Below, piece after piece: positions 9,635-18,276 of a stretch of DNA of 64,000 nt. The position numbers and the translations under genes are program-made. The DNA lies in contig NZ_BSFN01000014.1 in the NCBI RefSeq assembly GCF_027922365.1, positions 55,673 to 119,672 on the forward strand. Reading direction: 5' to 3'. Origin of the DNA: Pseudomonas turukhanskensis (GTDB taxonomy: Bacteria > Pseudomonadota > Gammaproteobacteria > Pseudomonadales > Pseudomonadaceae). Every line of letters begins with the position of its first letter. Position 1 is the stretch's first letter. The notes under the pieces were generated by a model. It saw only the letters and a list, made by a program, of their open reading frames with translations, ran no database searches and was not told the origin of the DNA.

Positions 9635-9738
9635 TCCCCTCTCCCGCGTGTGGGAGAGGGGCCGGGGGTGAGGGCCAGCCACTCGCAGATCGTGCGCGCA
9701 GCGACCCTCACCCTAGCCCTCTCCCAGAGGGAGAGGGG
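9635..9738. repeat. Palindromic CCCTCTCCC/GGGAGAGGG repeat pair between liuA and liuB
   Basis: Two hairpins face each other: CCCCTCTCCC with GGGAGAGGGG (9636-9661), and CCCTCACCCTAGCCCTCTCCC-like sequence with its complement (9705-9738). The two halves are also inverted relative to each other. This is a familiar dispersed intergenic repeat type in proteobacteria. Here it splits the liu operon between its first and second structural genes. Confidence 0.75.
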
Positions 9739-9750
9739 ACCGATCAGGGT

Positions 9751-10914
9751 TTAACGGGTTTCGTTGAACAGCTCGCGGCCAATCAACATGCGGCGGATTT
9801 CGCTGGTGCCGGCACCGATCTCGTAGAGCTTGGCGTCACGCAACAGGCGGCCGGTGGGGAATTCGTTGATATAGCCGTTGCCGCCGAGAATCTGAATGGC
9901 ATCCAGGGCCATCTGCGTAGCGCGCTCGGCGCTGTAAAGGATCACCCCGGCGGCATCTTTGCGGGTGGTTTCACCGCGGTCGCACGCGTTGGCTACCGCA
10001 TAGAGATAGGCGCGGCTGGCGTTGAGCTGGGTGTACATGTCGGCGACTTTGCCTTGGATCAGCTGGAATTCGCCGATGGCCTGACCGAACTGTTTGCGGT
10101 CGTGGATATAGGGCACTACTACGTCCATGCAGGCCTGCATGATGCCGATGGGGCCACCGGACAGCACCACGCGCTCGTAGTCCAGCCCGCTCATCAATAC
10201 CTTCACGCCGCCGTTGAGCACGCCGAGGATGTTTTCCTCCGGCACTTCTACGTCATCGAAAAACAGCTCGCAGGTGTTGGAGCCGCGCATGCCGAGCTTG
10301 TCGAATTTGTTACTGCGCGAGAAACCCTTCCAGTCGCGCTCGACGATAAACGCCGTGATGCCGTGCGGACCTTTTTCCAGGTCGGTCTTGGCGTAGATCA
10401 CGTAGGTGTTAGCGTCCGGGCCGTTGGTGATCCAGGTCTTGCTGCCGTTGAGCACGTAGTGGTCGCCACGCTTGTCGGCGCGCAGTTTCATCGACACCAC
10501 GTCGGAGCCAGCATTGGGCTCGCTCATGGCCAGCGCACCGACGTGCTCGCCGCTGATCAGCTTGGGCAGATACTTGGCTTTTTGCGCGGCAGTGCCGTTG
10601 CGGTTGATCTGGTTGACGCACAGGTTGGAGTGGGCGCCGTAGGAGAGGCCGACAGACGCCGACCCCCGGCTTATTTCTTCAATGGCGACCACATGGGCCA
10701 GGTAGCCGAGGCCGGCGCCGCCGTATTCTTCGCTAACGGTGATGCCCAACAAGCCCATGTCGCCGAACTTTCGCCACATGTCGGCGGGGAACAGGTTTTC
10801 GCTGTCGATGGCCGCGGCGCGGGGCGTGAGTTCAGCGGCAACGAAGGCTTGCACCTGGTCGCGCAGCATGTCGATGGTTTCGCCGAGGGCAAAGTTCAGG
10901 GATGGATAGCTCAT
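9751..10914 (-). CDS. liuA: Isovaleryl-CoA dehydrogenase
   Basis: 387 aa FAD acyl-CoA dehydrogenase, first committed step of the liu pathway (isovaleryl-CoA to 3-methylcrotonyl-CoA). Seen: ALAMSEPNAGSDVVSM and WITNGPDANTYVIYAK for FAD and substrate binding, the catalytic-Glu segment MSGLDYERVVLSGGP (the position used by isovaleryl-CoA dehydrogenases) and the C-terminal ILGGNGYINEFPTGRLLRD. It follows liuR on the same strand, 45 bp away. Confidence 0.95.
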   Translation of the reverse strand: MSYPSLNFALGETIDMLRDQVQAFVAAELTPRAAAIDSENLFPADMWRKFGDMGLLGITVSEEYGGAGLGYLAHVVAIEEISRGSASVGLSYGAHSNLCVNQINRNGTAAQKAKYLPKLISGEHVGALAMSEPNAGSDVVSMKLRADKRGDHYVLNGSKTWITNGPDANTYVIYAKTDLEKGPHGITAFIVERDWKGFSRSNKFDKLGMRGSNTCELFFDDVEVPEENILGVLNGGVKVLMSGLDYERVVLSGGPIGIMQACMDVVVPYIHDRKQFGQAIGEFQLIQGKVADMYTQLNASRAYLYAVANACDRGETTRKDAAGVILYSAERATQMALDAIQILGGNGYINEFPTGRLLRDAKLYEIGAGTSEIRRMLIGRELFNETR

Positions 10915-10959
10915 GGGGCACCTGCTGATTATTTTTGTTAGGCGTTGGCCGGGAATGGG

Positions 10960-11337
10960 TTAGGCGGGAACCTGGGCCATGGCGGCCAGACAGCGCTCTT
11001 CGGCGGTGTCGAGTTCCAGTTGCATCTGTTCGATATCGAGTAATTGCTGGCGCAGCTGTTCGCGGCGCTCGGCGATTTTGCGCATAAAGGTTTCGAGTTG
11101 TTTGTGGTTGCCGGTGGGGTCGTAAAGTTCGATCAACTCGCGGCATTCGGCCAGGGAAAAACCGATGCGCTTGCCGCGCAGAATCAGTTTCAACGACACC
11201 TTGTCGCGCGCTGAATAAATGCGCTCCTGGCCACGGCGCTCAGGGTTGAGCATGCCTTGTTCTTCATAGAAGCGAATGGCGCGGGTGGTGATATCCAGCT
11301 CGCGGGCCAGATCGGAAATGCTGTAGGTCGTCGGCAT
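10960..11337 (-). CDS. liuR: MerR-family regulator of leucine catabolism
   Basis: 125 aa. The MerR-type winged HTH is at the N-terminus (YSISDLARELDITTRAIRFYEEQGML, RRGQERIYSARDKVSLKLI), followed by a coiled-coil dimerisation helix rich in Glu, Arg and Leu. LiuR proteins repress liu genes until branched acyl-CoA is present. A perfect 18-bp palindrome lies just upstream, as expected for autoregulation of the whole operon. Confidence 0.9.
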   Translation of the reverse strand: MPTTYSISDLARELDITTRAIRFYEEQGMLNPERRGQERIYSARDKVSLKLILRGKRIGFSLAECRELIELYDPTGNHKQLETFMRKIAERREQLRQQLLDIEQMQLELDTAEERCLAAMAQVPA

Positions 11338-11363
11338 GGGAACACGCTCTAGGGGATGCTTAC

Positions 11364-11381
11364 CTTTACGTTAACGTAAAG
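11364..11381 (-). promoter_or_regulatory. LiuR operator
   Basis: CTTTACGTTAACGTAAAG is a perfect 18-bp palindrome that ends 27 bp before the liuR start codon. It matches the TTTACGTxxACGTAAA-type site known for LiuR/MerR regulators of branched-chain catabolism. One site so placed would control liuR and liuABCDE together. Confidence 0.85.
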
Positions 11382-11427
11382 CAGCTTTCCCTACAGCGTC
11401 AAGACGGTTTTTTTGCTAGCGCGCCGG

Positions 11428-12078
11428 TTATTCGGTTTTGCGTGGGCTGTTCGGGGGCGGGTTGATGCCCATGGACACGTAGATGCTGGTAAAGGCATCG
11501 ACGCCGATATTGGCCGGTTTTACCCATTCCACCGGTACGTAGAGCAGGCCGCCACCAATGGGAATAGGGGCGGTGGGCACCAGCACGGCGTAGTAATGGC
11601 GGCCGTCGATGTCGATGGGTTCGGGGTTTGGCATCAGCGCCAGAACAGCCACACCGTCGCCACTAAAGAAACACCACACCGGGCTCATGGCATTGATATC
11701 GGCGCCTTCTTTTTTATCCAGCAAGGCAACGAAGCGATCGGCCAGGTTGTATAGCTTGCCGAAGAGCGGAATGCGCCGCAGGGTTACATCCGTCAGCCAG
11801 GCCAATGGCTTGCGCAGGCCGAGCTGAACGGCCAGGCCGAGCACGTAGATCGCGACCACCAGTAGTACCGTACCCAAACCGTACGCCAGGTAGGTGTTGG
11901 TAGCAAAGGGTTGGCCCATGGCGGCGAATACGCCGCCGATGTAGGTAGACGGCCCGATCACGCGGTTTAGCAAGCTGACCACCCAGGTCAGCAGTACCAG
12001 CGTCAGGGTGAGCGGCAGCAGCACGATCAGCCCCGCCAACCAGGTGGTCAGCAGGGAGTTAACACTTTTCTTCAGCAT
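11428..12078 (-). CDS. DUF502 family membrane protein
   Basis: 216 aa from ATG (MLKKSVNSLLTT); a TTG seven codons upstream, directly after the preceding stop, is an alternative start. Two hydrophobic segments (LAGLIVLLPLTLTLVLLTWV, and the GLGTVLLVVAIYVLGLAV region) are followed by a soluble part with RIPLFGKLYNLADRFV and a YVPVEWVKPANIGVDAFTSI segment typical of DUF502. Function unknown. It lies 21 bp after the RES gene on the same strand. Confidence 0.8.
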   Translation of the reverse strand: MLKKSVNSLLTTWLAGLIVLLPLTLTLVLLTWVVSLLNRVIGPSTYIGGVFAAMGQPFATNTYLAYGLGTVLLVVAIYVLGLAVQLGLRKPLAWLTDVTLRRIPLFGKLYNLADRFVALLDKKEGADINAMSPVWCFFSGDGVAVLALMPNPEPIDIDGRHYYAVLVPTAPIPIGGGLLYVPVEWVKPANIGVDAFTSIYVSMGINPPPNSPRKTE

Positions 12079-12099
12079 CGGAACGTCCGGGATAGGCAA

Positions 12100-12783
12100 T
12101 CAGGCGATAGCCTTGAGAGTGAAGACCTGGGTGATTTGTTGCAACTGACCGTCCCACACATAGCGCAGGTGCTCACCCTGTACCGGCAGGCTGGCCGCGG
12201 GTGGTCGGAACAGCGCGGCGCACTCGCCGTCGGCGTGCCGCACGCTGCGGTACAACAAACCCCAGGAGCGCAGCTTGCGGCGTTCGGCGGCAAAACGTTG
12301 GGGCAGGGCATAGGCCTCCGGATCGGGGTCGTAGAGTTCGTCGAAGCCCTGACGGATATCGTCCAGCGGCTGCACCACCTTGCACACGTAGGTACGTAGC
12401 GTCAGTTCCATGCTTGGCTCCTGAGTGGCGCGCATAAAACGTTCGCGGTGGTAGCGGGTTTCGGCAATGGCGGTTTGCAGGCTATTGCCGCAGTAGTACA
12501 CGCCGTATTGACCGTCGGTGAAGCGGCTCCTGGCGCCAACGTGGGTAAATGCCGCCATCAGGGGCGAGGCGCCGGGCCCGCACACCCTGTCTTCGGGTGC
12601 TACATGGTTGAGCAGCCCCGCTTCTTCGCGCAGGCGGTCGTTGGTCAGGCTTTCAATGAGGAAGGCTGTTTCCAGATCGGCAGGGTCCAGCACATCTTCA
12701 AAAACCGAAATCGGCGGAAAGGCGCTGGAAACGATGCGATAGGCCCTCATCCATGGGGGCAGAACTTGAGTGGGTTCTTTCAA
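12100..12783 (-). CDS. RES-domain toxin (NAD+-degrading family)
   Basis: 227 aa from a TTG that overlaps the antitoxin stop (TTGA); an ATG 11 codons later is the alternative start. RES features are RAYRIVSSAFPP, RLREEAGLLNHV, FTDGQYGVYYCGNSLQTAIAETRYHRERF and the C-terminal LRSWGLLYRSVRHADG. RES toxins deplete NAD+ (shown for relatives such as MbcT and Res). The frame stays open across the antitoxin gene, but that upstream part is only an overlapping reading of it. Confidence 0.85.
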   Translation of the reverse strand: MKEPTQVLPPWMRAYRIVSSAFPPISVFEDVLDPADLETAFLIESLTNDRLREEAGLLNHVAPEDRVCGPGASPLMAAFTHVGARSRFTDGQYGVYYCGNSLQTAIAETRYHRERFMRATQEPSMELTLRTYVCKVVQPLDDIRQGFDELYDPDPEAYALPQRFAAERRKLRSWGLLYRSVRHADGECAALFRPPAASLPVQGEHLRYVWDGQLQQITQVFTLKAIA

Positions 12784-13184
12784 CCACGTACTCCATCCAG
12801 GTAACGACGTACCACGGCAATATCCATCACGCTGCCTGCCAGCATCAACTGTAAGGCGCTGAGGCCGTTGAAGGGCGCTTCGCTGTTTGCCTTGCGAATC
12901 CATTCGTACGTCGAGGGTTTGTCGCCAAACAGAATACGCAGCGATTTGTGGATGCCCATCAAGTACGACACCCGCTCCAATGTATCGCGTGGCAGTCGGA
13001 TTTCCGGCAACTGACGGTATTTGTACAGGGTGCTGCGGCCGATGGAGCCAAGCAGCACGGTCTGTTCCTCCACCGAGCAGTTCCATTTTTCCATCAGATT
13101 GAAGAAAAACTTCAGCGCCACGTGGCCCGCATGAGCTGAATCGAGATCCAGGGGGGCGCTGTTGGAGGGGCTGGCGAGCGACAT
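12780..13184 (-). CDS. Xre/MbcA/ParS-type antitoxin
   Basis: 134 aa from the ATG with GGAGAG upstream. It contains the central helical domain (WNCSVEEQTVLLGSIGRSTLYKYRQ) and the C-terminal MbcA/ParS toxin-binding part (LMGIHKSLRILFG, EWIRKANSEAPFNGLSALQL). It would bind and silence the RES toxin encoded next to it and probably represses its own promoter. Confidence 0.85.
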   Translation of the reverse strand: MSLASPSNSAPLDLDSAHAGHVALKFFFNLMEKWNCSVEEQTVLLGSIGRSTLYKYRQLPEIRLPRDTLERVSYLMGIHKSLRILFGDKPSTYEWIRKANSEAPFNGLSALQLMLAGSVMDIAVVRRYLDGVRG

Positions 13185-13191
13185 GGTGACT

Positions 13192-13234
13192 CTCCACAAG
13201 TAGACATAATGAAGACTTTAGTCCGTTTGTGGAG
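13192..13234 (-). promoter_or_regulatory. Likely operator of the RES/Xre pair
   Basis: The inverted arms CTCCACAA (13192-13199) and TTGTGGAG (13227-13234) enclose a second palindrome, GACTTTAGTC (13214-13223). Both lie directly upstream of the antitoxin start, where its HTH would bind. Role inferred from position. Confidence 0.5.
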
Positions 13235-13256
13235 ATGCCGCAACCGGAGTGTCACA

Positions 13257-14165
13257 TCAGGCTTCCTGCGCGCTTACCTGCTGAGCCAGTTCGATCATCT
13301 GCTCACGCATCCAGCGATTGGCCGGGTCCTGATCAGTGCTCTCGTGCCAGTAAAGGTGAGTTTCCACTGCCGGTACTTCAACCGGCACGCCGACGTAATG
13401 CAGGTCATGGCTGCGGGCAAAGCGTTCAGGCACGGTCATGGCCATATCGGTTTTCAGCATGACCATCGAGGCCATAAGGTAGTGCTGCGAGCGCAGGGCG
13501 ATCTTGCGCTGAATGCCCATCTTGCCCAGCGTCAGGTCGACATAGCCCAGGCCGCTGCGACGGCTGGAAATATGGATGTGGGTGAGCGACATGTACTCAT
13601 CCAGGGTTAGCTTTTCTTTCGCCAGCGGGTGGCCTTTACGGATGGCGCATACATAGCGGTCGGAAAGCAGTTTGACGTGGCGCACCTGTGGGTCGGTGTT
13701 CAGCGGCGCGTCGACGGCAAAGTCCAGGCGCCCGGCTGCCAGCTCCTTGGTGGTTTCGCGGCGTTTGGACAGAAAGCTCTCGATCTGTACTGACGGCGCC
13801 TGACGACGCAGGCGTTGAAACAGCGGCGGCAGAATGATCTCTTCGGTGAGGTCGGTCATGCTGATGCGGTAGGTCTTGTTCGCCTGCAGCGGGTTGAACG
13901 TGCGACTTTCCTGCACCGATACACGCAACAGCGACAGCGCATTGCGGACCGGGCCGATGATGTTCTGCGCCATTGGCGTTGGCACCATGCCTTGCGCGGT
14001 GCGTACAAAAAGCGGGTCGTTAAAGGTTTCGCGCAGGCGTGCCAGGGCGTTGGAGACGGCGGGTTGGGTGATACCGACAATCTGCCCGGCGCGGGTCAGG
14101 TTGGCTTCGGTATAGATGGCGTCGAAGACGATAAAGAGGTTGAGATCGACCTTGCTCAAATTCAT
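13257..14165 (-). CDS. LysR-family transcriptional regulator
   Basis: 302 aa from the ATG MNLSKVDLNL, with AGGAG upstream; the extra 16 in-frame codons before it have no ribosome site. The HTH is ANLTRAGQIVGITQPAVSNALARLR, followed by the inducer-binding domain. It is divergent from an acyl-CoA dehydrogenase gene 160 bp away, the usual LysR arrangement, so that gene is the likely target. The ligand cannot be read from the sequence. Confidence 0.88.
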   Translation of the reverse strand: MNLSKVDLNLFIVFDAIYTEANLTRAGQIVGITQPAVSNALARLRETFNDPLFVRTAQGMVPTPMAQNIIGPVRNALSLLRVSVQESRTFNPLQANKTYRISMTDLTEEIILPPLFQRLRRQAPSVQIESFLSKRRETTKELAAGRLDFAVDAPLNTDPQVRHVKLLSDRYVCAIRKGHPLAKEKLTLDEYMSLTHIHISSRRSGLGYVDLTLGKMGIQRKIALRSQHYLMASMVMLKTDMAMTVPERFARSHDLHYVGVPVEVPAVETHLYWHESTDQDPANRWMREQMIELAQQVSAQEA

Positions 14166-14325
14166 TGCCAACGCGCTCCTGATCTTATTGGGATTGTGCT
14201 CAGTATCAGCCAATCATATATCGGTGATGAATGTTTATACACGCCGAGAATAGGTTAGATAAATTTTCGTGGCTGTTCTAGGCTCATTTCCACTCTCACC
14301 AACAGCCCGTCAGAAGGTGTCTCCG

Positions 14326-15552
14326 ATGGATTTCGCTTACTCCCCCAAGGTTCAAGAACTGCGCGAACGCGTTACCGCATTCATGGACGCTTATGTCTAT
14401 CCCGCCGAAGCGGTGTTCGAAGCTCAAGTGAACGAAGGTGATCGCTGGCAGCCCACCGCGATCATGGAAGAGCTGAAAGCCAAGGCCAAAGCCGAAGGGC
14501 TGTGGAACCTGTTTCTGCCGGAATCGAAACTGGGTGCCGGCCTGACCAACATGGAATACGCGCCGCTGGCCGAAATCATGGGTCGCTCGTTGCTGGGATC
14601 CGAGCCGTTCAACTGCTCGGCACCGGATACCGGCAACATGGAAGTGCTGGTGCGCTACGCCAACGAAGAACAGAAAAAACGCTGGCTCGAGCCGCTGCTG
14701 GCTGGCGAGATCCGTTCGGCCTTCGCCATGACCGAACCGGGTGTAGCGTCCTCCGATGCCACCAATATGGAAGCCCGTGCCGAGCGCGTGGGTGATGAAT
14801 GGGTTATCAACGGCCGCAAATGGTGGACCTCTGGCGCTTGCGACCCGCGTTGCAAAATCATGGTGTTCATGGGCCTGAGCAATCCTGATGGCCCGCGTCA
14901 CCAGCAGCACTCGATGATTCTGGTGCCGGTTGACACCCCCGGGGTGAAAATTCTGCGCCCATTGCCGGTATTCGGTTACGACGATGCGCCGCATGGCCAC
15001 GCCGAAGTGCTCTTTGAAAACGTCCGTGTTCCTTACGATCACGTGCTGCTGGGCGAGGGCCGTGGTTTCGAAATTGCCCAAGGTCGCCTTGGCCCAGGTC
15101 GTATTCACCACTGCATGCGCTCCATCGGCATGGCCGAGCGCGCGCTGGAACTGATGTGCAAACGCGCTGTTAGCCGCACTGCTTTCGGCAAGCCGCTGGC
15201 GCGTCTGGGCGGCAACGTCGACATCATTGCCGACTCGCGGATGGAGATCGACATGGCCCGCCTGTTGACTCTGAAAGCGGCCTACATGATGGATACCGTC
15301 GGCAATAAGGTGGCCAAGAGCGAAATCGCTCAGATCAAGGTTGTGGCGCCAAACGTGGCGCTGCGCGTGATCGACCGTGCCATTCAAATGCACGGTGGTG
15401 CCGGTGTGTCGAACGACACCCCGCTGGCCTATATGTACGCCATGCAACGTACCCTGCGTCTGGCCGACGGCCCGGACGAAGTGCACCGCGCCGCCATCGG
15501 CAAGTTTGAAATCGGCAAGCACATGCCTGCGGATATGCTGAAAAGCCACTAA
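14326..15552 (+). CDS. Acyl-CoA dehydrogenase family protein
   Basis: 408 aa from ATG MDFAYSPKVQ, with AGAAGG upstream. Family features are AFAMTEPGVASSDATN, WWTSGACDPRCKIMVFMG, the RLGPGRIHHCMRSIG segment and MHGGAGVSNDTPLAYMYA near the C-terminus. The N-terminal form and long middle resemble the ACAD10/11-like bacterial group, so the substrate may be a branched or hydroxylated acyl-CoA, not a simple fatty acyl-CoA. A terminator follows. Confidence 0.88.
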   Translation: MDFAYSPKVQELRERVTAFMDAYVYPAEAVFEAQVNEGDRWQPTAIMEELKAKAKAEGLWNLFLPESKLGAGLTNMEYAPLAEIMGRSLLGSEPFNCSAPDTGNMEVLVRYANEEQKKRWLEPLLAGEIRSAFAMTEPGVASSDATNMEARAERVGDEWVINGRKWWTSGACDPRCKIMVFMGLSNPDGPRHQQHSMILVPVDTPGVKILRPLPVFGYDDAPHGHAEVLFENVRVPYDHVLLGEGRGFEIAQGRLGPGRIHHCMRSIGMAERALELMCKRAVSRTAFGKPLARLGGNVDIIADSRMEIDMARLLTLKAAYMMDTVGNKVAKSEIAQIKVVAPNVALRVIDRAIQMHGGAGVSNDTPLAYMYAMQRTLRLADGPDEVHRAAIGKFEIGKHMPADMLKSH

Positions 15553-15570
15553 GGCCTAAGGGAAATGGAA

Positions 15571-15604
15571 AGCCCGCCCGGATAGACCGCGGCGGGCTTT
15601 TTTG
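15571..15604 (+). terminator. Rho-independent terminator after the acyl-CoA dehydrogenase
   Basis: AGCCCGCC and GGCGGGCT form an 8-bp stem around a 12-nt loop and are followed by a run of T. It ends the acyl-CoA dehydrogenase transcript before the convergent ppiC. Confidence 0.9.
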
Positions 15605-15623
15605 TGCCTGGAAATCGCGCCGC

Positions 15624-15902
15624 CTAATCGCGGTAAAACACTTGCACCAAGTGGTAGCCGAACTGGCTTTTCACCGGGCCATGCACCGTGCGCAACTCTT
15701 TCTTGAAAATCACCGAGTCAATGGATTTCACCATTTGTCCTGGTCGCACCTCACCCAGATCACCGCCTTTTTTGCCGGACGGGCAGGCGGAGTACTTTTT
15801 CGCTAACACATCGAACGCCTCACCGCCGGCGATACGTTTTTTCAATGCGGCAGCTTCAGTCTCGGTTTTTACCAGAATATGGCGAGCCATTGCTTTTGCC
15901 AT
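15624..15902 (-). CDS. ppiC: Parvulin-type peptidyl-prolyl isomerase
   Basis: 92 aa single parvulin domain with no signal peptide, so cytoplasmic. Seen: ARHILVKTETEAAALKKRI, FDVLAKKYSACPSGKKGGDLGEVRPGQMV and the closing VKSQFGYHLVQV. AGGAG precedes the first ATG at the right distance. Length and sequence match E. coli PpiC (93 aa). Confidence 0.93.
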   Translation of the reverse strand: MAKAMARHILVKTETEAAALKKRIAGGEAFDVLAKKYSACPSGKKGGDLGEVRPGQMVKSIDSVIFKKELRTVHGPVKSQFGYHLVQVFYRD

Positions 15903-16107
15903 GTGGGCTCCTGAAAAGGTGCGGGGCCGACGCCACGCCTACAAAAATCAGTTAACTATTTAGCACTTGCATCGGTCTGGCTAAACGCTTGGGCGCCATA
16001 GTGTGCCAGTATTCGGCGCGTCGTATAAATGACGCCAAATACCTGCCAAATATATCGTTCACTTTGGCCTACCGTATTAACTCCACCGATTGAAGGAGAT
16101 GTGCCCC

Positions 16108-17313
16108 ATGGACTTGAATCCGATGCTGAAAATTCTGGCGACCCAGGATGGTTCAGATCTCTACTTGTCTACCGGGGCACCGCCCTGCGCCAAGTTCAAC
16201 GGCGTGCTCAAACCGTTGAGCGCCGAGCCCTTGAGGTCGGGGGAAATTGCGGCGGTGGCCGATTCCATCATGGATTCGGCCCAGAGGGTCGAGTTCGAAA
16301 AAGAGCTGGAGATGAATCTGGCGATCTCTCTGGCGGGCATCGGTCGCTTTCGCATCAATATCTTCAAACAGCGCAACGAAGTCTCGATTGTGGCACGCAA
16401 TATCAAGATGGATATCCCTAAGTTTGAAGACCTCAAGCTACCGGAAATCCTGTTGAAAACGGTGATGGAGAAACGAGGCCTGGTGTTGTTTGTCGGTGGT
16501 ACGGGTTCAGGTAAATCCACCTCGCTGGCGGCGTTGATCGATTACCGCAATCGCAACAGCGGCGGTCATATCATCACCATCGAAGACCCGGTGGAGTACG
16601 TGCACCGGCACAAAAAATCGATCATCAATCAGCGCGAAGTCGGCGTGGATACCCGCAGCTTTCACGCGGCGCTGAAAAACACCCTGCGCCAGGCGCCAGA
16701 CGTGATTCTGATTGGCGAAATTCGTGACCGCGAAACCATGGAGCACGCCCTGGCCTTTGCCGACACCGGTCACCTGGCGATTTCCACCCTGCATGCCAAC
16801 AACGCCAACCAGGCGCTGGACCGCATCATCAATTTCTTCCCCGAAGAGCGCCGCCCGCAGTTGCTTAATGACCTGGGCAATAACCTCAAGGCTTTTGTTT
16901 CACAGCGTTTGGTAAAAACCGTCGACGGCAAGCGCCGCGCCGCGGTGGAGGTGCTGTTGGGTACGCCGACCGTGCGAGACCTGATCAAGCGCAGCGAGCT
17001 TAGCGAGATCAAGGAAATCATGGAGAAGTCGCGCAACCTCGGCATGCAGACCTTCGATCAGGCGCTGATCGAGTTGGTCAATGAGGGCGCGATTGATGAA
17101 GAGGAGGCAGTGAAAAACGCCGACTCGGCCAACAACGTGCGCCTCAAGCTCAAGCTCTACCGCGAAACGCCAACCGCCGCCGCGCCGGTTGCCGCGCCCG
17201 TGGCGCCTGCAGCCAAAGTGGCGGATGCCGGCGACTGGGGTATGGAGCTGAAGCTGGAAGACATCGAGGAAGAGGCGCCGCCGCCGGAAGATCCAGGCCG
17301 CCACGGTATTTGA
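16108..17313 (+). CDS. pilU: PilT/PilU-family type IV pilus retraction ATPase, PilU-like
   Basis: 401 aa from the ATG preceded by AAGGAG. Walker A GGTGSGKST lies at about 130-138, the Asp box is IITIEDPVEYVH, Walker B is DVILIGEIRDRETM, and the His box is GHLAISTLHANNANQALD. The NQREVGVDTRSF and QGMQTFDQAL-like parts (LGMQTFDQALIEL) resemble PilU rather than PilT. The C-terminus has an extra Ala/Pro-rich linker and an acidic tail. No pilT lies beside it, so it may be a second PilU-type paralogue. Confidence 0.82.
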   Translation: MDLNPMLKILATQDGSDLYLSTGAPPCAKFNGVLKPLSAEPLRSGEIAAVADSIMDSAQRVEFEKELEMNLAISLAGIGRFRINIFKQRNEVSIVARNIKMDIPKFEDLKLPEILLKTVMEKRGLVLFVGGTGSGKSTSLAALIDYRNRNSGGHIITIEDPVEYVHRHKKSIINQREVGVDTRSFHAALKNTLRQAPDVILIGEIRDRETMEHALAFADTGHLAISTLHANNANQALDRIINFFPEERRPQLLNDLGNNLKAFVSQRLVKTVDGKRRAAVEVLLGTPTVRDLIKRSELSEIKEIMEKSRNLGMQTFDQALIELVNEGAIDEEEAVKNADSANNVRLKLKLYRETPTAAAPVAAPVAPAAKVADAGDWGMELKLEDIEEEAPPPEDPGRHGI

Positions 17314-17316
17314 GGG

Positions 17317-18048
17317 CTATTGGGTAGGCAAGCCGAGGTAGCGCGCGCGGATGCGGGCGATGCTGCCATCGGCACGTAGCGCTGCCACGCTGCGGCGCAA
17401 TGCCGTGACCAGTTTTTCGTCGCAGGCTTTGGAGCAGGCCAGATACATCTCGGTGGTGGCCATTTCCGGGCCTCTGAGCAGTGCTTTGCTGTTGCTGCGG
17501 GCCCAGTCGTATTGGCCCTCGGGCACGGTGGTGAACCAGGCATCGATGCGGTTCAGTTCCAGCAACCTTATTGGTTTTTCACCCAGTTGCAGTGAGTAGA
17601 TCTGGTCGGCACGGAAGCCTTGGCTGCGCAAGATTTCTTCCTGCGCCGTTCCAATTCCCACGCCAATGCGCTGGTAGCGCAGGCGTGCCTGCTCAAAGGT
17701 CTGTACCGGTTCGGTAAACGTGAAGAAGGCCCGCGGCAGGGGCAAAATCGTGGCAATCCACGTGTATTGCTCTTCCCGAGCGGGTGTGCGAGAGAGCGGA
17801 ATCAACAGGATGTTACGGCCCTCACGCGCGTTCTTTTGTGCACGTAGCCACGGCTCTGACTTGATGACAGCTTGGTAGCCGGCGCGCTTGATTGCCTCCA
17901 ATGCGGCATCACCGACCAGGCCGTGGCCATTGGGGTCGGTGGAAGCCAGGGGCATGGCATCGGGGATGTAGATGACAACGTGGGGCTGCTGGGCAAGCGC
18001 ACCGGTTACAACCAGCCAGAGTACTAAGCAGGTTTTTCTCAGCAGCAT
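17317..18048 (-). CDS. Periplasmic substrate-binding-like protein (SBP_bac_3 type)
   Basis: 243 aa with a signal peptide (LVLWLVVTGALA, cleavage probably after ALA). The body looks like family-3 solute-binding proteins: an ALEAIKRAGY block, FTFTEPVQTFEQ, and a C-terminal ALRRSVAALRADGSIARIRARYLG. No transporter genes are adjacent, as is common for the many orphan members in Pseudomonas. Ligand unknown. Its stop lies 3 bp from the convergent pilU stop. Confidence 0.75.
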   Translation of the reverse strand: MLLRKTCLVLWLVVTGALAQQPHVVIYIPDAMPLASTDPNGHGLVGDAALEAIKRAGYQAVIKSEPWLRAQKNAREGRNILLIPLSRTPAREEQYTWIATILPLPRAFFTFTEPVQTFEQARLRYQRIGVGIGTAQEEILRSQGFRADQIYSLQLGEKPIRLLELNRIDAWFTTVPEGQYDWARSNSKALLRGPEMATTEMYLACSKACDEKLVTALRRSVAALRADGSIARIRARYLGLPTQ

Positions 18049-18276
18049 GATGGCTTCCGGATGGCGCGGTAACGCTAGTATAGCGGCGCGTCAGCAACAC
18101 ACGCTGTGGAGTCATTAAGACAGCTGTGTGTCATTGTGACCTTTTGTTAGCGTATGTCTTATTGACTGCGTATCCATGCAAATGATTGATTTTTAATGAT
18201 TTTAAAGTTGGCATGTATCCTGATATCCCTTGAGTACGGAACGAAGAACTTCCCGCACTTAATTGGAGGATCGACC

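Noticed and set aside
7340..9754. 804-codon open frame antisense to liuB and liuC
   Set aside because: Same GC effect. It crosses two real genes and their spacer and has no recognisable domain.
12784..13197. N-terminal extension of the RES toxin through the antitoxin gene
   Set aside because: It is the antitoxin sequence read in another frame; RES homology starts at the TTG/ATG near 12783-12750.
14296..15549. 417-codon frame antisense to the acyl-CoA dehydrogenase
   Set aside because: Mirror of a well-supported gene; His/Gln-rich without motifs.
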